A stretch of DNA of 64,000 nt, taken from contig JAJLRJ010000013.1 of NCBI GenBank assembly GCA_024195265.1, forward strand, positions 10,403,332 through 10,467,331, in the 5' to 3' direction. The first letter of the stretch is position 1. Every line of letters starts with the position of its first letter. Shown piece after piece: positions 1-9,915 of this stretch. Made by a program: the position numbers and the translations under genes. The DNA comes from Dendrophyllia cribrosa. Its lineage: Eukaryota > Cnidaria > Anthozoa > Scleractinia > Dendrophylliidae. Below the pieces are notes generated by a model. The model saw nothing but the letters and a program-made list of their open reading frames with translations, had not been told where the DNA came from and made no database searches.

Positions 1-537
1 TTCTATCCTGTAGATGTTCTTCGATGAAGTTGAAGGAATCATTTGCATGTTGTAATTCTTCGTAGGACAAGCAAGCGTAGGGTTCACAAATTTTCAGATG
101 TTTGTTGAGATAGTTTTTGAAGTTGTAGCGTTTGGTGGGCCTTCTTTTTTGGTAATTTTGTAATCACCACCATAGAGCTCGTTATAATCAAAGGTCACAC
201 CATCCAGAGGCTCTAGGAGCCCGCAGTTCTCACAGCAAAGTTCAGATGAAAACATCCTGAGGTTTAATTTACTTTCACAGTTTTGACAAGCTTTTATCTT
301 TTCATTCAAAAGGGTGAAAGGTAGGTTGGGGTGGTATTGTGCCACGTGACAAAGACACTCCTTGATGTAATGAAGGCGTTCTGGCATGCTTGAACGTCGT
401 ATTTCCTTGTTGTAGTTGTCGAGTGAGCGTAGGATGATAAATTTGTGTTCTTTATCCAGCAAATCGAGTTTGGCTTTGTATTCACCTTTAGTGTCCAAGC
501 GTCGAACATCAGCCAGTTGTTTAGCAAACTTCTCCAT
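1..537 (-). pseudogene. VLTF3-like zinc-ribbon protein (element A copy), frameshifted and cut by window edge
   Basis: The open frame from ATG at 537 runs 147 residues. It has a basic helical N-terminus and a zinc ribbon with two CxxC knuckles (CQNC and CENC, about residues 84-106). After the ribbon the frame is lost in an A-rich run near 157-171, but bases 1-150 still read, in another frame, a segment like the C-terminal part of the copy at 45168-45816. Zinc ribbon plus helical C-terminus resembles the VLTF3-type late transcription factors of large DNA viruses; this is family resemblance by eye. If right, it would switch on late virion genes. It is the leftmost gene seen of element A. Confidence 0.5.
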
Positions 538-615
538 GGTAGTACACAGCTGTGTTGTCTATTCAATTGTGTGCAAATGATTTATCCTTCGAAATGTAGA
601 GGTTAAATCCAGAAT

Positions 616-1302
616 TTAATCTCTCAAATCGGACTTGGATGCTGCGGTGAGAAGATTTATCTTTTTTTGAAACTCTTGTTTGACTTCCTTGCGAAGTTCG
701 TTTTTGAGTTTCTCGAGGTCTGGCGATTGTGTTTGAGTGGCAACGTCTTTTGATGCCTTCACACCATCCCTGATTGCAGCCTTGAGTTCGTGATATTTTT
801 CCACCTCACGAGTAATTATGGTGAATTCTGTATCACTGATCCTATTGTCTTCCAGAGCCTTTGAGACCAGCTCATTGACAGAGTTGCGTTTAGCCTGGGC
901 CAGTGTGTAGATATTCTCGTGTTTAGTCACTTTCCGCTCTAGCCATTTGTTTGCAGTTGCAAAGCCAACTGAGGACAGCCCGCAAAGCGTGGCAACGCCG
1001 GCAAGTGCGGGACTTATAACAATGCCTAACCCGGTCAAGGCAGTGGCTAGGGCCTCTGATGACAGCCCAACAGAAAGCGACCCAAGTCCAACCGCCGAGT
1101 AATGAACTATTGATTGGGTCCGTTTGTATTTCTTTGCGACTTGCCTGTAGTGCACGGCTTCGTCAGACAACTCCTTCAGCAAGTCAGAGATCTTTTTGAG
1201 CCGGAAGTCTTCTGCATTGATTTGAGTGATCTCACGCATAGGGTAAAGTGGTTGGGTATCACTGTATTCCGGGGCCGATGGCAGCACGTTCGCAGAACTC
1301 AT
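616..1302 (-). CDS. 228-aa putative membrane protein of family 1 Polinton
   Basis: The frame is complete, 228 residues, and same length as its homologue in element B (44402-45088), which supports the start and stop. The N-terminal ~60 residues are polar and helical. Residues about 65-115 are a glycine/alanine-rich hydrophobic stretch long enough for two membrane helices, followed by a charged helical tail ending in a lysine-rich segment. I do not recognise the family. The gene lies between the VLTF3-like gene and the 222-aa gene, all on one strand, and its start is preceded by a TATATATA tract (1315-1322). A virion or host-membrane role is inference. No disruption is visible. Confidence 0.8.
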   Translation of the reverse strand: MSSANVLPSAPEYSDTQPLYPMREITQINAEDFRLKKISDLLKELSDEAVHYRQVAKKYKRTQSIVHYSAVGLGSLSVGLSSEALATALTGLGIVISPALAGVATLCGLSSVGFATANKWLERKVTKHENIYTLAQAKRNSVNELVSKALEDNRISDTEFTIITREVEKYHELKAAIRDGVKASKDVATQTQSPDLEKLKNELRKEVKQEFQKKINLLTAASKSDLRD

Positions 1303-1341
1303 GGCAGATGTGAGTATATATATAAGATTTTTTTTATATTT

Positions 1342-2010
1342 TTAATTTATCTCAACTTCAAATTCCAAAGGCATGTCATTGAAGTCGAAGAGGTCATTGT
1401 TCTCATCCCTCACTGAAAGTGATATGCTGTTTACATAATCACCAGACGAGACGTCACGCAAGACGTTCTGTTGTGTTGATTCATAAAAAACCTTCTCAAA
1501 CGATTTTCCACGAACATCAAACCGAGCCAAAACTGTTGAAGGCTTACCATTGAGTAAGTTCTGTTCTTTATCAACCAGATCACAGTGAATAAAGTAAGTG
1601 CTTGGGGCTGTTAAACGCTTGACGAAAGTTATTAGAAACAATATAGGTCTTATGCCAAGCAATTCTGCCAGATTGTTACTAAACCTCACATTACTGTTAT
1701 TCTGAATGATCATGGCTCCGAGTGGTGTGTTTGTATCAGCTGATAGACTTAAATGTCTGTTAGCCTTGTTTAGGTTTTCAAATTCGTACGCTAATGTATC
1801 AATAGTGTAATGACCTTGAAGTAAGGTCGCGCTATGTGATGAACCAGAGGCAGGTTCTGTCGTTGTTGTAATAACTGCTTCTTCTTTCAAAGTATTCCAC
1901 GAGTTGTAAATCGAGCAAGGGATAAGCCGGATGTAATTCGGTTTCGGAAGCGGGTGATCGAAGTAGATCGTGTGAGGATTCGAAAGCGCGACGATTGTAA
2001 GCAAAACCAT
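1342..2010 (-). CDS. 222-aa conserved Polinton protein, candidate minor capsid/virion protein
   Basis: An intact 222-codon frame with homologues at 43687-44355 (same length) and 48570-49238 (broken). The N-terminus has a YIRLI..S.YNSWNTL pattern, then a ...L(L/P)xxxYTxxxLA segment; the C-terminal third (STYFIHCDLV, then DENNDLFDF) is the best conserved part. The spacing of these motifs resembles the protein at 28989-29384 of the unrelated element D, which hints at a shared fold. Predicted strand-rich, with no signal peptide or membrane helix. A minor capsid or spike role is inference from its place among virion genes. It shares a 54-bp AT-rich divergent spacer with the gene at 2065. Confidence 0.75.
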   Translation of the reverse strand: MVLLTIVALSNPHTIYFDHPLPKPNYIRLIPCSIYNSWNTLKEEAVITTTTEPASGSSHSATLLQGHYTIDTLAYEFENLNKANRHLSLSADTNTPLGAMIIQNNSNVRFSNNLAELLGIRPILFLITFVKRLTAPSTYFIHCDLVDKEQNLLNGKPSTVLARFDVRGKSFEKVFYESTQQNVLRDVSSGDYVNSISLSVRDENNDLFDFNDMPLEFEVEIN

Positions 2011-2064
2011 TGTGGTATATAATTACTTTTTAAAAAATATATAAATATAAATATATATACAATC
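2011..2064. promoter_or_regulatory. Divergent AT-rich promoter spacer
   Basis: The 54 bp between two diverging start codons is almost only A and T and contains TATATATAC at 2052-2060, four bases before the ATG at 2065, with a TATA-like tract also facing the minus-strand gene. Equivalent spacers of 40-51 bp sit at 43636-43686 and 49239-49278. The very short leader recalls virus-type promoters; transcription start sites are not known. Confidence 0.5.
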
Positions 2065-3847
2065 ATGTTTGGCAGGCAAGGTGGCTTTAACCCCAACCCG
2101 CCCCCGTTTTATTCTCCTCCAAATACTCTTCAGTCAAGGTATATCACCACAAAACAGCCCACAGTAGATCCTGAAATGGCTTGGATGAGTTCGCCGAAGG
2201 CTGCCAGGCTCTCTGCTGCTGCCAAGGCCAAGGCGATATCAGACTTCAAAACGCGTTTCCCAAATGCGGATATGTCAAAGTTTAGAATAGAAGTTGATTT
2301 TGATGAAAAGCACAAGGCCACAGGAGAAGTGCTTTTCATAGAGGGCCCAGGCTCATGGGCGCTCGTTTCAGAGATAGAGCCAAAGAATTGGACTCAAGCC
2401 ATGAAAGACGCCTTGGGCCTACACCAAGACGGAGGCTTCCCCTATCAGTTATCATTGAATAGGGGTCCAATCACAAAACTAATCCCGGCCGTTGAGTTTT
2501 CAAAAACAATAAGCAAACAAATGTCAGTTGGCGATGTCTTGGACAACGAGTACAAGATCTACGTAACGCCATCAGAGTTCTTCGCAACCAAGTTCAGGGA
2601 GATTTTCAAGGTCTCACAGATTAAATTCACTAAATCTAAGTACGCAAGGAAGTGGCTTGGCGGGCCAAGCATGTCTTTCTGGCCACAGCAGCTAAACTTT
2701 GCTTTGTGGTGCGCGACAACAGGCTCTGGGATCTCTCGTGATATTCTGTTCTCCTCCTCCCTAGACCTCACCCCACAGCTCAGGTCGTTTTATCTCTTCC
2801 GCGTCTATTTCACAACAAGACGAATCCTTTATGAGTTGGGCGGGATACAGAGTTTCTCCGCTCTGCCCGGTGACCCGACATTCAATCAGCAAGAAAACAA
2901 ATACGACACCCCCTTCTTACAACAGGATCTGTGCGGAGTTCGGTGTCGCCCCAAGCACTGACTTCCGTTTCACATTCGGTAAAAATCATGGCCTTGGCAG
3001 TGTTTACATTTGGATCGCATATAAAGAGCCTAGTCCTGTCGATTACACCTACCCCGATCCCGATCTAGCTTTGTTCGAGGATGAGCGTATAACAGACAGA
3101 AATCATCCGAATTACAAGGCTAACGGAATTACTTACATTCTCAATGGCCACTCGGCCAACCGGTTCGAGCACTTTGTCCCAAACCTCTCACAGGGGTTAA
3201 CACAAGCGGGCCTATCGCGAATGAATCAGTCAATCGAGGTCTTTGTCTATTGTGTTCTGGGCGCTCAGGTGAACACGCGAAGCAGCATTCTTGGAGCTGG
3301 CGGGCGGGCAAAGGAGACGCAGAGTGATTTTCTAGTCCTCATGGAAGACGCAATCAGGACGCCAGACATTTCAAAAAGCGTACAGCGTTTTCAGCTAGCC
3401 ATCCAAGAGGCGAAGGTGCGTTTGGACTTTGCTGTAGCTCCCGGATGTTGGCTAATGCCGTCACGCATGGTTATCAGCACAGAGAGCGTGGTTGGGTACA
3501 ATAACAAGTTGAAGCAGGCAACGCAAGGGATGAAGCTGGGAGTGAACAATGATGTTAATGTGGGGACAAAAAAAGCCTCACTTCGCCACATGGACGGTGG
3601 ACCAATAAAGATTAATCCACCAAACAGCCATCCATCAAACCCAATACATAAAGAGGCTACACAGGCACAGGGCTCGCCAGTCTCAGCCACCTCAACCACA
3701 AGCGCGCCAGCCTCACCCACGCCAACCACAAGCGCGCCAGCCCCAACCACAAACGCGCCAGCACAACCCGACCCTCATCACGTAAACAAGGCACTCATAG
3801 GTGTGGGTGCGCTTGCTTTGGCAGGTGCTATCGTTTGGTTTAGATAA
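2065..3847 (+). pseudogene. ~600-aa tail-anchored Polinton protein (element A copy), one frameshift
   Basis: Two overlapping frames (2065-2961 and 2831-3847) together match the single 603-residue frame at 41824-43635. The break is a one-base shift in a C-rich run near 2909-2913. Conserved features are a Pro-rich start, an Ala-rich helix (SAAAKAKAISDF), a central block with FWPQQLNFALWCATTG and YFTTRRIL, and a C-terminal Pro/Thr/Ala-rich stalk followed by one membrane helix and a basic end. That looks like a membrane-anchored stalked protein. I do not recognise a characterised family. A role at a virion or host membrane is inference from the tail anchor. Confidence 0.75.
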
Positions 3848-3856
3848 GCGCAAATC

Positions 3857-5302
3857 TCAAGACCTCGCACGCTTGGTGATCCTTTCAACCAGGAAGGCCA
3901 CCACGGCAAGGATGAGCAGCCAAGCGTGTTCACCCAGAAAGGAGATGACCGACCCAGCCGCTTTGAAGATGAAGCTCACAATTGAGCCAATGAGGCCAGG
4001 CAAGGCGGAAGCTGCCTTTTTGCCAAGCTCTTTAAGCCCATTTCCAATAGCCTTGGTGGCTTTTGCCAGGCCATTCAAGGTGGCGAGTACCACAGCGCTG
4101 ATGGTGATGCCAGCTGCCAGAACAACAGCTTGCAGTGTCCATCCGTATTTCTTGAAGATTTCTCTAACCCTCTCTAGCAAGGGCCTTTGCCTTTCCCGAA
4201 TCTCAATTTCTGTATTGAGCCTTGCCAGCTCTTCTTCACGTTCTGCAACCCGCGCTTCCGCGGCTTCTCTTTCAGAGGGAGAAGTGTTCTCATCCTCTAT
4301 GACGCGCTTGTCTTCCCCGATTTGTCGTTCAAGCTTTTCTTTTTGCTGTTTCAGTTCGTCCAGTGGTTTTATAGCGTCCTTTGTTACTCTAAGTTCCTCT
4401 AAGCGTCCTTCAAAGCCCCTTTTGTCAAGCATGAGTTTGTCGATGTCTTTTTGTAGTTTGTCTGCTTGTTGAGCAGCTTTTTGCGCATTGTTCAGTTGTT
4501 TTCGTTTGGCTTGATGCTCAGATTCAAGATTTCTCTTTTCATTTTTCAGTCTTTGTATTTCCTCCGTATTCAGTGGTCCATGTGCATCTTCCAGTTCCTG
4601 AATCTGGTCATCAGCCTCTTTGATTCTATTTCTGATGGCATCCATGTCGTGGTGAAGTTTTTGTGTATCAGCAAGCGTTTGTCTCATTTGTTGTTGTTGT
4701 TTTTGTTTTGCTTCCAGTTCTTTTTGATTTGCTTCAAATGCAGCATTTGTTTCATTTAATTCTTCAGTCACAGACTTTCCGAGAGCAGCTTTGATCTCTT
4801 TGGGAAGAGAAGTGTTGAGAGTCTTTTCGACAGCCCCACGGCTTTTTGTGTAAAAAGGTTACCATTTGTCTCTAGTATGATATTTTACCTCGAGGATGGC
4901 CCCACCTGATTTTGGTTTCGGTACGTACCGAAAATAAAGTTGATTTCTGTCTGCGCGGGGAAACTCTTCCTTAACCTCATAAAAGGCCATTTCATCCATT
5001 GTTCTCATTCGCCGGCCTTGAGTAGCCCCATCAATGAAAGAGGTTTCTGCAGTGCCACGTGGCCCTTGTTTCTCATGGGGGAGTCTTGTTCTTGTGGCCA
5101 TAGGCACTTGTTCGCCAGATGGTGTGGAAGCAGCACCTGGTTCAAAGGGTTGCGTGGTGTCGGTGTCTTTGGGGAACAACTCATGGTATTCATCTTCTGT
5201 CACTTGAAATTCATCCCATGGGTTGTCACCGTCATCCCCTTTGTCTGGGAAGAGAGGGTCTGTGTCAGTTGTCTCAGGTATATCATATCCGCCTTCTGCC
5301 AT
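3857..5302 (-). pseudogene. Coiled-coil protein with hydrophobic C-terminus (element A copy), frameshifted
   Basis: The N-terminal 147 codons (5302 to 4859) end at TAA; the rest reads on in the neighbouring frame to 3857. The intact counterpart is the 460-residue frame at 40432-41814. The N-terminus is acidic and differs from B beyond the first residues. The middle is a long Glu/Lys/Gln-rich coiled coil, and the last ~100 residues (starting near IFKKYGWTLQAVVLAAG) hold two or three hydrophobic segments and a basic end. It sits between, and opposite to, the 600-aa gene and the capsid gene, converging with the former (9-bp gap). Function unknown; a virion membrane or matrix role is inference. 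Confidence 0.75.
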
Positions 5303-5344
5303 GATGATATATAAAAATAAATTTTAAAAATACAAATATATACC
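5303..5344. promoter_or_regulatory. Divergent promoter between coiled-coil gene and capsid gene
   Basis: A 42-bp spacer holding AT-only runs and ATATATACC directly before the capsid ATG at 5345. The same arrangement recurs in element B at 40391-40431 (41 bp), so it is conserved although the elements are otherwise diverged. Confidence 0.5.
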
Positions 5345-6608
5345 ATGGCTGTGCAAACGAATCTACTTCCATCTCACAGTGAAAAGACACTGGGCGCCAT
5401 GAAGGCAGAGCGAACCGTCAAGCGCATCACATTCAACCCCTCTGAGGCCAATCCCGGCGAGACACTGTACGTCTCGGTACCAAAGCTGGGCGAGCACGAT
5501 GTCATCGTCTCTGGTTAACTTGCACTGGTGTTCAACATTAACTTAGCCGGCGGCCATGCAAACAACTATCTCGTGCAAAATGTTTCTCGGGCCCTGGTGG
5601 ACAGGTTCGTTGTAAAGTTTGCCGCAACCACCGTCCAGGACACGGTTGGGTACAACATCTACAAAATCTTCGAAGACCTATTCAAATCAACCGATGAGCG
5701 GGACAACATGATTATGGAGGGCATTCAGAGTGTGAATTTGTGCAAGATTCGCACTGGTGCTGGTGACAAGAAGACATCCGGCGTGCATGCAGAGAACAAG
5801 CTGGAGACAATATACAAGAATAAGTACCGCATCAAACTGGATCACCAAATCTTAACTGATCACGGAATCATATATCCTCAAGCACTATTCAATGATCTGG
5901 TCTTCGAACTAACCCTCCCCCCCCCCCCCCCCCCCCGCATCCCAAGTTGTCCGAGGCTCAGACACAAGTAAGCTTCTTTACAAGTTGGAAAACCTCCAGC
6001 TGGAGTATGAGACGATCAGAAGTAAGAGTCTGGCCGACGAGGCAACAAGTACTTACACTAATGGCAAGAAGTTCGCCTATGACCTCGTAATGCGAGATCG
6101 GGTGCATCCCTTCACAAAAGGCGTTGACACTCGGCTGAATCTTCGGGTTAACCCACAGCGCCGGTCTCTCAAGGGCATCCTCTTGCTGTTCATCAATCCC
6201 TATACAGCAGGTGCCAGGGACTCTGAGCACTATTTCAATCCCGACATCACCAAAGTGAAGGTCACAGTCAACGGTGTCCCAAACAGAGTCTACAACGATG
6301 GCATCAGTGGTACTGACATGTGGAGTGAAATAAACCGATACTTTAACACACACGCTCGTGGGATGCCAAACATGAACCTGACCAAATATCTCACAGGCAA
6401 CAAGTTTGGTCTCTGGATTGACCTGCGGTCCATGGCTGACACAGCCCTGCACGGCAACGGCCAACGGCTCGTAAACACACAGGATGGCGTGCAACTCGAG
6501 ATCGAACGAGACGGCAAAGGCTCGGGAATCGCAAACTGCCACATCTTCACCATCTCAGACTCACAGATGAACATCATGAGCAGGCAGCTGGAATCGGTTC
6601 AGTACTAG
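5345..6608 (+). pseudogene. Major capsid protein (element A copy), nonsense codon and poly-C frameshift
   Basis: The gene aligns along its whole length with the 416-codon capsid gene of element B (39140-40390). Recognisable pieces are an N-terminal ETLYVSVPK block, NPQRRSLKGILLLF and LHGNGQRLVNT near the end, all typical of Polinton double jelly-roll capsid proteins. It would build the icosahedral shell. Two lesions are plain: TAA at 5516-5518 (codon 58) and an expansion to 20 C at 5917-5936, where B has a short mixed C/G tract. Downstream of the run the frame is open to the stop at 6606-6608. The next gene in B (74-aa) is here pushed 8.7 kb away by two insertions. Confidence 0.85.
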
Positions 6609-6609
6609 G

Positions 6610-6610
<1 letters not shown>

Positions 6611-6674
<64 letters not shown>
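6611..6674. repeat. (TA)n microsatellite, left flank of Penelope element
   Basis: About 64 bp of near-pure TA follow the capsid stop. In element B the same spacer is only a short TATATA motif before the next ATG, so the run probably grew from the promoter motif. A matching run lies at 9219-9279 on the other side of the Penelope insertion. Confidence 0.9.
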
Positions 6675-6679
<5 letters not shown>

Positions 6680-6809
6680 TAATAAACTGGTTTAAGACTT
6701 CAGAGGTAGTTCATCGTTTTATTACTACAGCTCTGTTTCGTATGGCCAAAAGATGACCACACTCATCAGGCAATATCAACGATTGACCGTTAAATTACAA
6801 TAACTGGCT
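6675..6809 (-). repeat. Penelope terminal inverted repeat, left copy
   Basis: This 135-bp segment is the exact reverse complement of 9022-9156 as far as I can read both. It starts AATTATAATAAACTGG and contains the hammerhead motif at 6713-6783. Confidence 0.9.
6713..6783 (-). ncRNA. Hammerhead ribozyme, left copy (type I, minimal stem III)
   Basis: Read on the minus strand it holds CTGATGAG, then stem II (GTGTGGTC paired with GGCCATAC, loop of 7), then GAAA, a 3-bp stem III (CAG/CTG with a 2-nt loop), then TA as the cleavage dinucleotide, and stem I formed by TATTGC/GTAATA plus ATCGT/ACGAT with an internal loop. All core bases are present. Hammerheads of this form are known from Penelope-like elements. 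It is on the same strand as the reverse transcriptase and so would act in the sense transcript. Confidence 0.85.
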
Positions 6810-6895
6810 ATAAAAGCGGGGATACGGTTGCTATGAGATATAAAAACATGCGTAATTTTATCATGTGAGTGCTATTTATAATTTGGGAGATTGTG

Positions 6896-9016
6896 TTACT
6901 TTATTATAAAGTTCTTGAGGAGGTATCTGTTTCTGTGGGGGCATGAACTTGCTAACTCATTTCGTTTGTTCAGACTGCAGAGATCCTTTTTACAGATGAT
7001 TATGAATTTTTCAAAAAGACATAAATTACATTTCTTAGTAATGTTGTTGTAAGGTTTGCATTGTTTGATGATTTTCCACTTCAGGTTGAAAGGCTTGTTG
7101 TTGTCTTTAAGTGTCCATATATGCTTCGATAATTCAGTTTCGTGTCTCTTGTTTTGATGTCGAAAGGAAGATGTGTGGTTTCTGTAACGTTCTTTGAAGT
7201 TTGTGGCGAGTCCTACGTATGAATCTGTTGATGTTTCAGTTGTGACTGTTGCTTGGTAGACTACGTTTGTTGTGAGGCATTTTCCTTCGAGGGGGCATTG
7301 ATCTTTTTTTCGGCAGTTACATTCTTTGTCGAGTGTTTGTGACTGGTTGCAATCTGATAGTAGTATTTTGTTGTGTGACGAGATGTTTGTTTTCATGTTT
7401 GGCATGCAGGAGTAGCTCAGCTTTAGTGTGTGGCGGTTGAAGATCTTGTGTAATGGGTGATTTATCGGGAAGCATCTGTCGACGATATTTAGGAACCTTC
7501 TTCCCAGATTGGTCTTCACGTTGGAGTTCCATGGTGGGTTATACCATATTACTCTTCTTTGGCGATTTTTGTTGCGCTTTTGGGCTGGCTGTGGGTTATA
7601 TGTGAGCTTGTAGTCGCAGCCACTTTCGTCAAGGGCTTTTTGGTAAGGAGGGATGGCGGCATCAAAAACTTCTTTGCTTGACGAAATGCTGGTCAGTCGC
7701 TTGTTTATGTTTTCCGGGATATTCTTTAGTAGTGCAGGCGGGTGATTGCTTTGACGGTGGACGTAGAGAAGTTTGTTGTTTGGTTTCATGAAGGGTTTGT
7801 AAGATTCACTTGTGAGGTCGAAGATCACATCTAAAAAGTTGATGGTTTTCTTATTAGCTTCAATTGTGATCTTTAGGCCATTAGATTTGAAAATTTTGCT
7901 TACTTCTTGCTTTGTTTTCTCAATTTCTTTAGGTGTAGCTCTGCATACCGCCAGGCCATCGTCACGGTAAAGGCCCACTCGATCTTTAAACTTTGCCGCG
8001 ATCAGGGATAACATGTAGACTCCTACTAGCTCGCATGTCTCGGCTCCATCATACGAGCCCATCGTCACATCGAACATGTCGTCGGTATTCTTCTTTGCCC
8101 ATGGCGTGTTCTGGTGGTATAGCAGTGATTTTTTCGCATGTATGATAATATGGCGGTCTTGTGGGGTGATGCACGTGAATTGTGATGCGTAGTCTAGTGC
8201 TTTCTTTAGGAGTTGTTCAGAGATGGATGGATAGAAGTCACATACATCGAAGGTTACGAACGCATGTTGAGCTTTATCAGGTATTGTCTGAAACCATTCG
8301 ATGACATTGGGTGTGCTTTTCCAGAGGTTTACTTTTGTTGCTTTGATGACTTCTTTGTTGATGTTATCCAAAATGTGCTTGCTGATTATGCCGATTTCTG
8401 ATTTTGAGGGGTTAATAAGTCGGCAGGATGGGTTGCTTGTGAAATCAGGTTTGTGATCTTTCAATGTTATGAACGCGTCCCTGCTTGCTGACATTTCAAT
8501 TCGGTCGTCAAGGGCTAGGTTTTGTGCGATTTTTTGGTCAGCAGAGGTGATTGTGTTAAGGATGCTTTGGTTCGTCTTTTTGTAAGCTTTTGTCACATTT
8601 TTCTGTACAAGGTTCAAATAGTCATTGGGTTCGGTCTTGTAGTGGTTGGTTGTTTTATCGGCTTTGACGAAGATATGCTTGTCTTGTCGGATTTCTTGCA
8701 GGTCTTTGTCTAGTTGTTCTTGGAGTTTGTTTTGCGTATGATTAGTGCTAAATTCAATTCGTTGAATCATTTCTAGCATGCAGTCTTCAAATTCACTGAG
8801 TTCACTAACGTGTGGTGGTGAGCGTTTTGATTTGAATCCATATGTCTCTTTATTGGTGTCATCGCTGTTCTGGTTTCTTAAAAAGAAGAAGGCCTTCCAA
8901 CGCATCCGGTGAATTAGTGATTCAGTTTTTCCGATCAGGTTCTGTAGAAATGAGCTTTTACTTGCCAGTGGGATGTTCTTGGTCGAATACCCGAAGTCTT
9001 TCACTTGAAAATTCAT
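6896..9016 (-). CDS. Penelope-like reverse transcriptase with GIY-YIG endonuclease domain
   Basis: An intact 706-residue frame. Reverse transcriptase motifs are seen as FDVCDFYPSI (about 256-265, catalytic Asp), LYRDDGLAV (349-357, the catalytic pair) and INFLDV (about 392-397). A Cys-rich linker (CNCRKKDQCPLEGKC) leads to the GIY-YIG nuclease domain with VVYQA (585-589), YVGLA (600-604) and a following RYRNH. The protein would copy element RNA at a nicked target. Length and domain order are standard for endonuclease-bearing Penelope elements. The ATG at 9016 lies just inside the right terminal repeat. No lesion is visible, so it could be recently active; expression is not shown. Confidence 0.95.
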   Translation of the reverse strand: MNFQVKDFGYSTKNIPLASKSSFLQNLIGKTESLIHRMRWKAFFFLRNQNSDDTNKETYGFKSKRSPPHVSELSEFEDCMLEMIQRIEFSTNHTQNKLQEQLDKDLQEIRQDKHIFVKADKTTNHYKTEPNDYLNLVQKNVTKAYKKTNQSILNTITSADQKIAQNLALDDRIEMSASRDAFITLKDHKPDFTSNPSCRLINPSKSEIGIISKHILDNINKEVIKATKVNLWKSTPNVIEWFQTIPDKAQHAFVTFDVCDFYPSISEQLLKKALDYASQFTCITPQDRHIIIHAKKSLLYHQNTPWAKKNTDDMFDVTMGSYDGAETCELVGVYMLSLIAAKFKDRVGLYRDDGLAVCRATPKEIEKTKQEVSKIFKSNGLKITIEANKKTINFLDVIFDLTSESYKPFMKPNNKLLYVHRQSNHPPALLKNIPENINKRLTSISSSKEVFDAAIPPYQKALDESGCDYKLTYNPQPAQKRNKNRQRRVIWYNPPWNSNVKTNLGRRFLNIVDRCFPINHPLHKIFNRHTLKLSYSCMPNMKTNISSHNKILLSDCNQSQTLDKECNCRKKDQCPLEGKCLTTNVVYQATVTTETSTDSYVGLATNFKERYRNHTSSFRHQNKRHETELSKHIWTLKDNNKPFNLKWKIIKQCKPYNNITKKCNLCLFEKFIIICKKDLCSLNKRNELASSCPHRNRYLLKNFIIK

Positions 9017-9021
9017 TCTTG

Positions 9022-9156
9022 AGCCAGTTATTGTAATTTAACGGTCAATCGTTGATATTGCCTGATGAGTGTGGTCATCTTTTGGCCATACGAAACAGAG
9101 CTGTAGTAATAAAACGATGAACTACCTCTGAAGTCTTAAACCAGTTTATTATAATT
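9022..9156 (+). repeat. Penelope terminal inverted repeat, right copy
   Basis: Inverted copy of 6675-6809, ending CCAGTTTATTATAATT at 9156. It begins six bases upstream of the reverse transcriptase start codon, so it must also carry the element's 5' leader. Confidence 0.9.
9048..9118 (+). ncRNA. Hammerhead ribozyme, right copy (antisense to the RT gene)
   Basis: Same 71-bp motif as at 6713-6783 with the complete core (CTGATGAG at 9062-9069, GAAA at 9092-9095, cleavage TA at 9104-9105) and all stems. Being in the inverted copy, it lies on the strand opposite to the reverse transcriptase gene and could cut only an antisense transcript. Confidence 0.85.
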
Positions 9157-9214
9157 GTCAATGCTCCTCTAAGAGTTGAGCGCTCTCTAAAATACATTCA
9201 AATCAAGTTCAAGA

Positions 9215-9218
<4 letters not shown>

Positions 9219-9279
<61 letters not shown>
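9219..9279. repeat. (TA)n microsatellite, right flank of Penelope element
   Basis: About 60 bp of pure TA, the other half of the TA tract that received the Penelope element. It ends two bases before the 12-bp stub that leads into the next transposon. Confidence 0.9.
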
Positions 9280-9281
<2 letters not shown>

Positions 9282-9393
9282 ACCAGCCCCACACGCCGGG
9301 CCAGCGCGCGTCACAAAGCTGCATTGCAATGTTTTCAAAAATGGCGGCGGAATTCGGAATTTTCGAGAGAAGACTGGGGATGAGTAAGGTTTG

Positions 9394-9401
9394 GTATAAA
9401 T
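9394..9401 (+). promoter_or_regulatory. TATA box of the DNA transposon
   Basis: TATAAATA about 100 bp inside the left end, followed 12-180 bp later by short open exon-like sequence and a consensus splice donor (AAAG/GTAAGT at 9579). Position and sequence suit an internal transposase promoter. Confidence 0.5.
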
Positions 9402-9768
9402 AAAGGGTCCTCATGCCTTCTGGGAAAGCTGTGATGCTTCATTCACAAAAGAATATGGTATGTTGTTCCATTAGCTTTCAGAAGATACCAAACATGTCAT
9501 GGTTTTGCTATCGAAGGACGGACTTTCTACGAGTGACTTTCTTGGTCTAATGGCGTGGACTTGCTCGACATTACAAAGGTAAGTTTTTGGCTCCGAAAGA
9601 ATTTAACAGTTTTCCAAACAACAGCATTTCAAGGAAATATTTTACATCTTTAAGACATAGAGAAGAATCGTATCGTTTTTGTTTGGCTGAATTTTAGCTT
9701 ATATCTGAATACCCGGGCCAAACGCATAACAGTGTCTTGTGTATTTCACTAGGTGAACTGTTAGCATT

Positions 9769-9915
9769 ATGCCACACACTAGGAACAGTCGATTCGATGT
9801 TAATGCCTTTATGAGAGCCAGAAAGGAAATGAGGCAGAAAGCAGTGGAACAGTGTAGAAGTTTGAAGGCAGAGATTAGCAAAAACACGAGGAAAATTAAT
9901 AGACTTAAATCAAAG
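9769..9915 (+). CDS. Basic N-terminal exon of a putative transposon gene
   Basis: ATG at 9769 opens 49 codons rich in Arg and Lys (NRRFD-like start, then RARKEMRQK and TRKINRLKSK) and ends exactly at AAAG/GTTAG, a usable splice donor. A basic helix of this kind often starts a transposase. The next exon could not be fixed: sequence after AG at 10378 hits TGA within thirteen codons, and a further open segment lies at 10515-10718. Treat as a gene prediction from codons and splice signals only. Confidence 0.35.

Larger units (their letters stand above)
6675..9218 (-). mobile_element. Penelope-like retroelement with inverted ribozyme-bearing terminal repeats
   Basis: A single 706-codon RT/GIY-YIG frame (-) lies between two perfect 135-bp inverted repeats (6675-6809 and 9022-9156), followed by about 60 bp of tail (9157-9218). 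TA repeats flank both sides, so it entered a TA tract in element A. Inverted rather than direct terminal copies are one of the arrangements known for Penelope-like elements. The open frame has no internal stop, which suggests that the insertion is younger than the surrounding Polinton. Confidence 0.92.

Noticed and set aside
9217..9414. Open frame with a poly(Tyr-Ile) tail
   Set aside because: Translation of the TA microsatellite.
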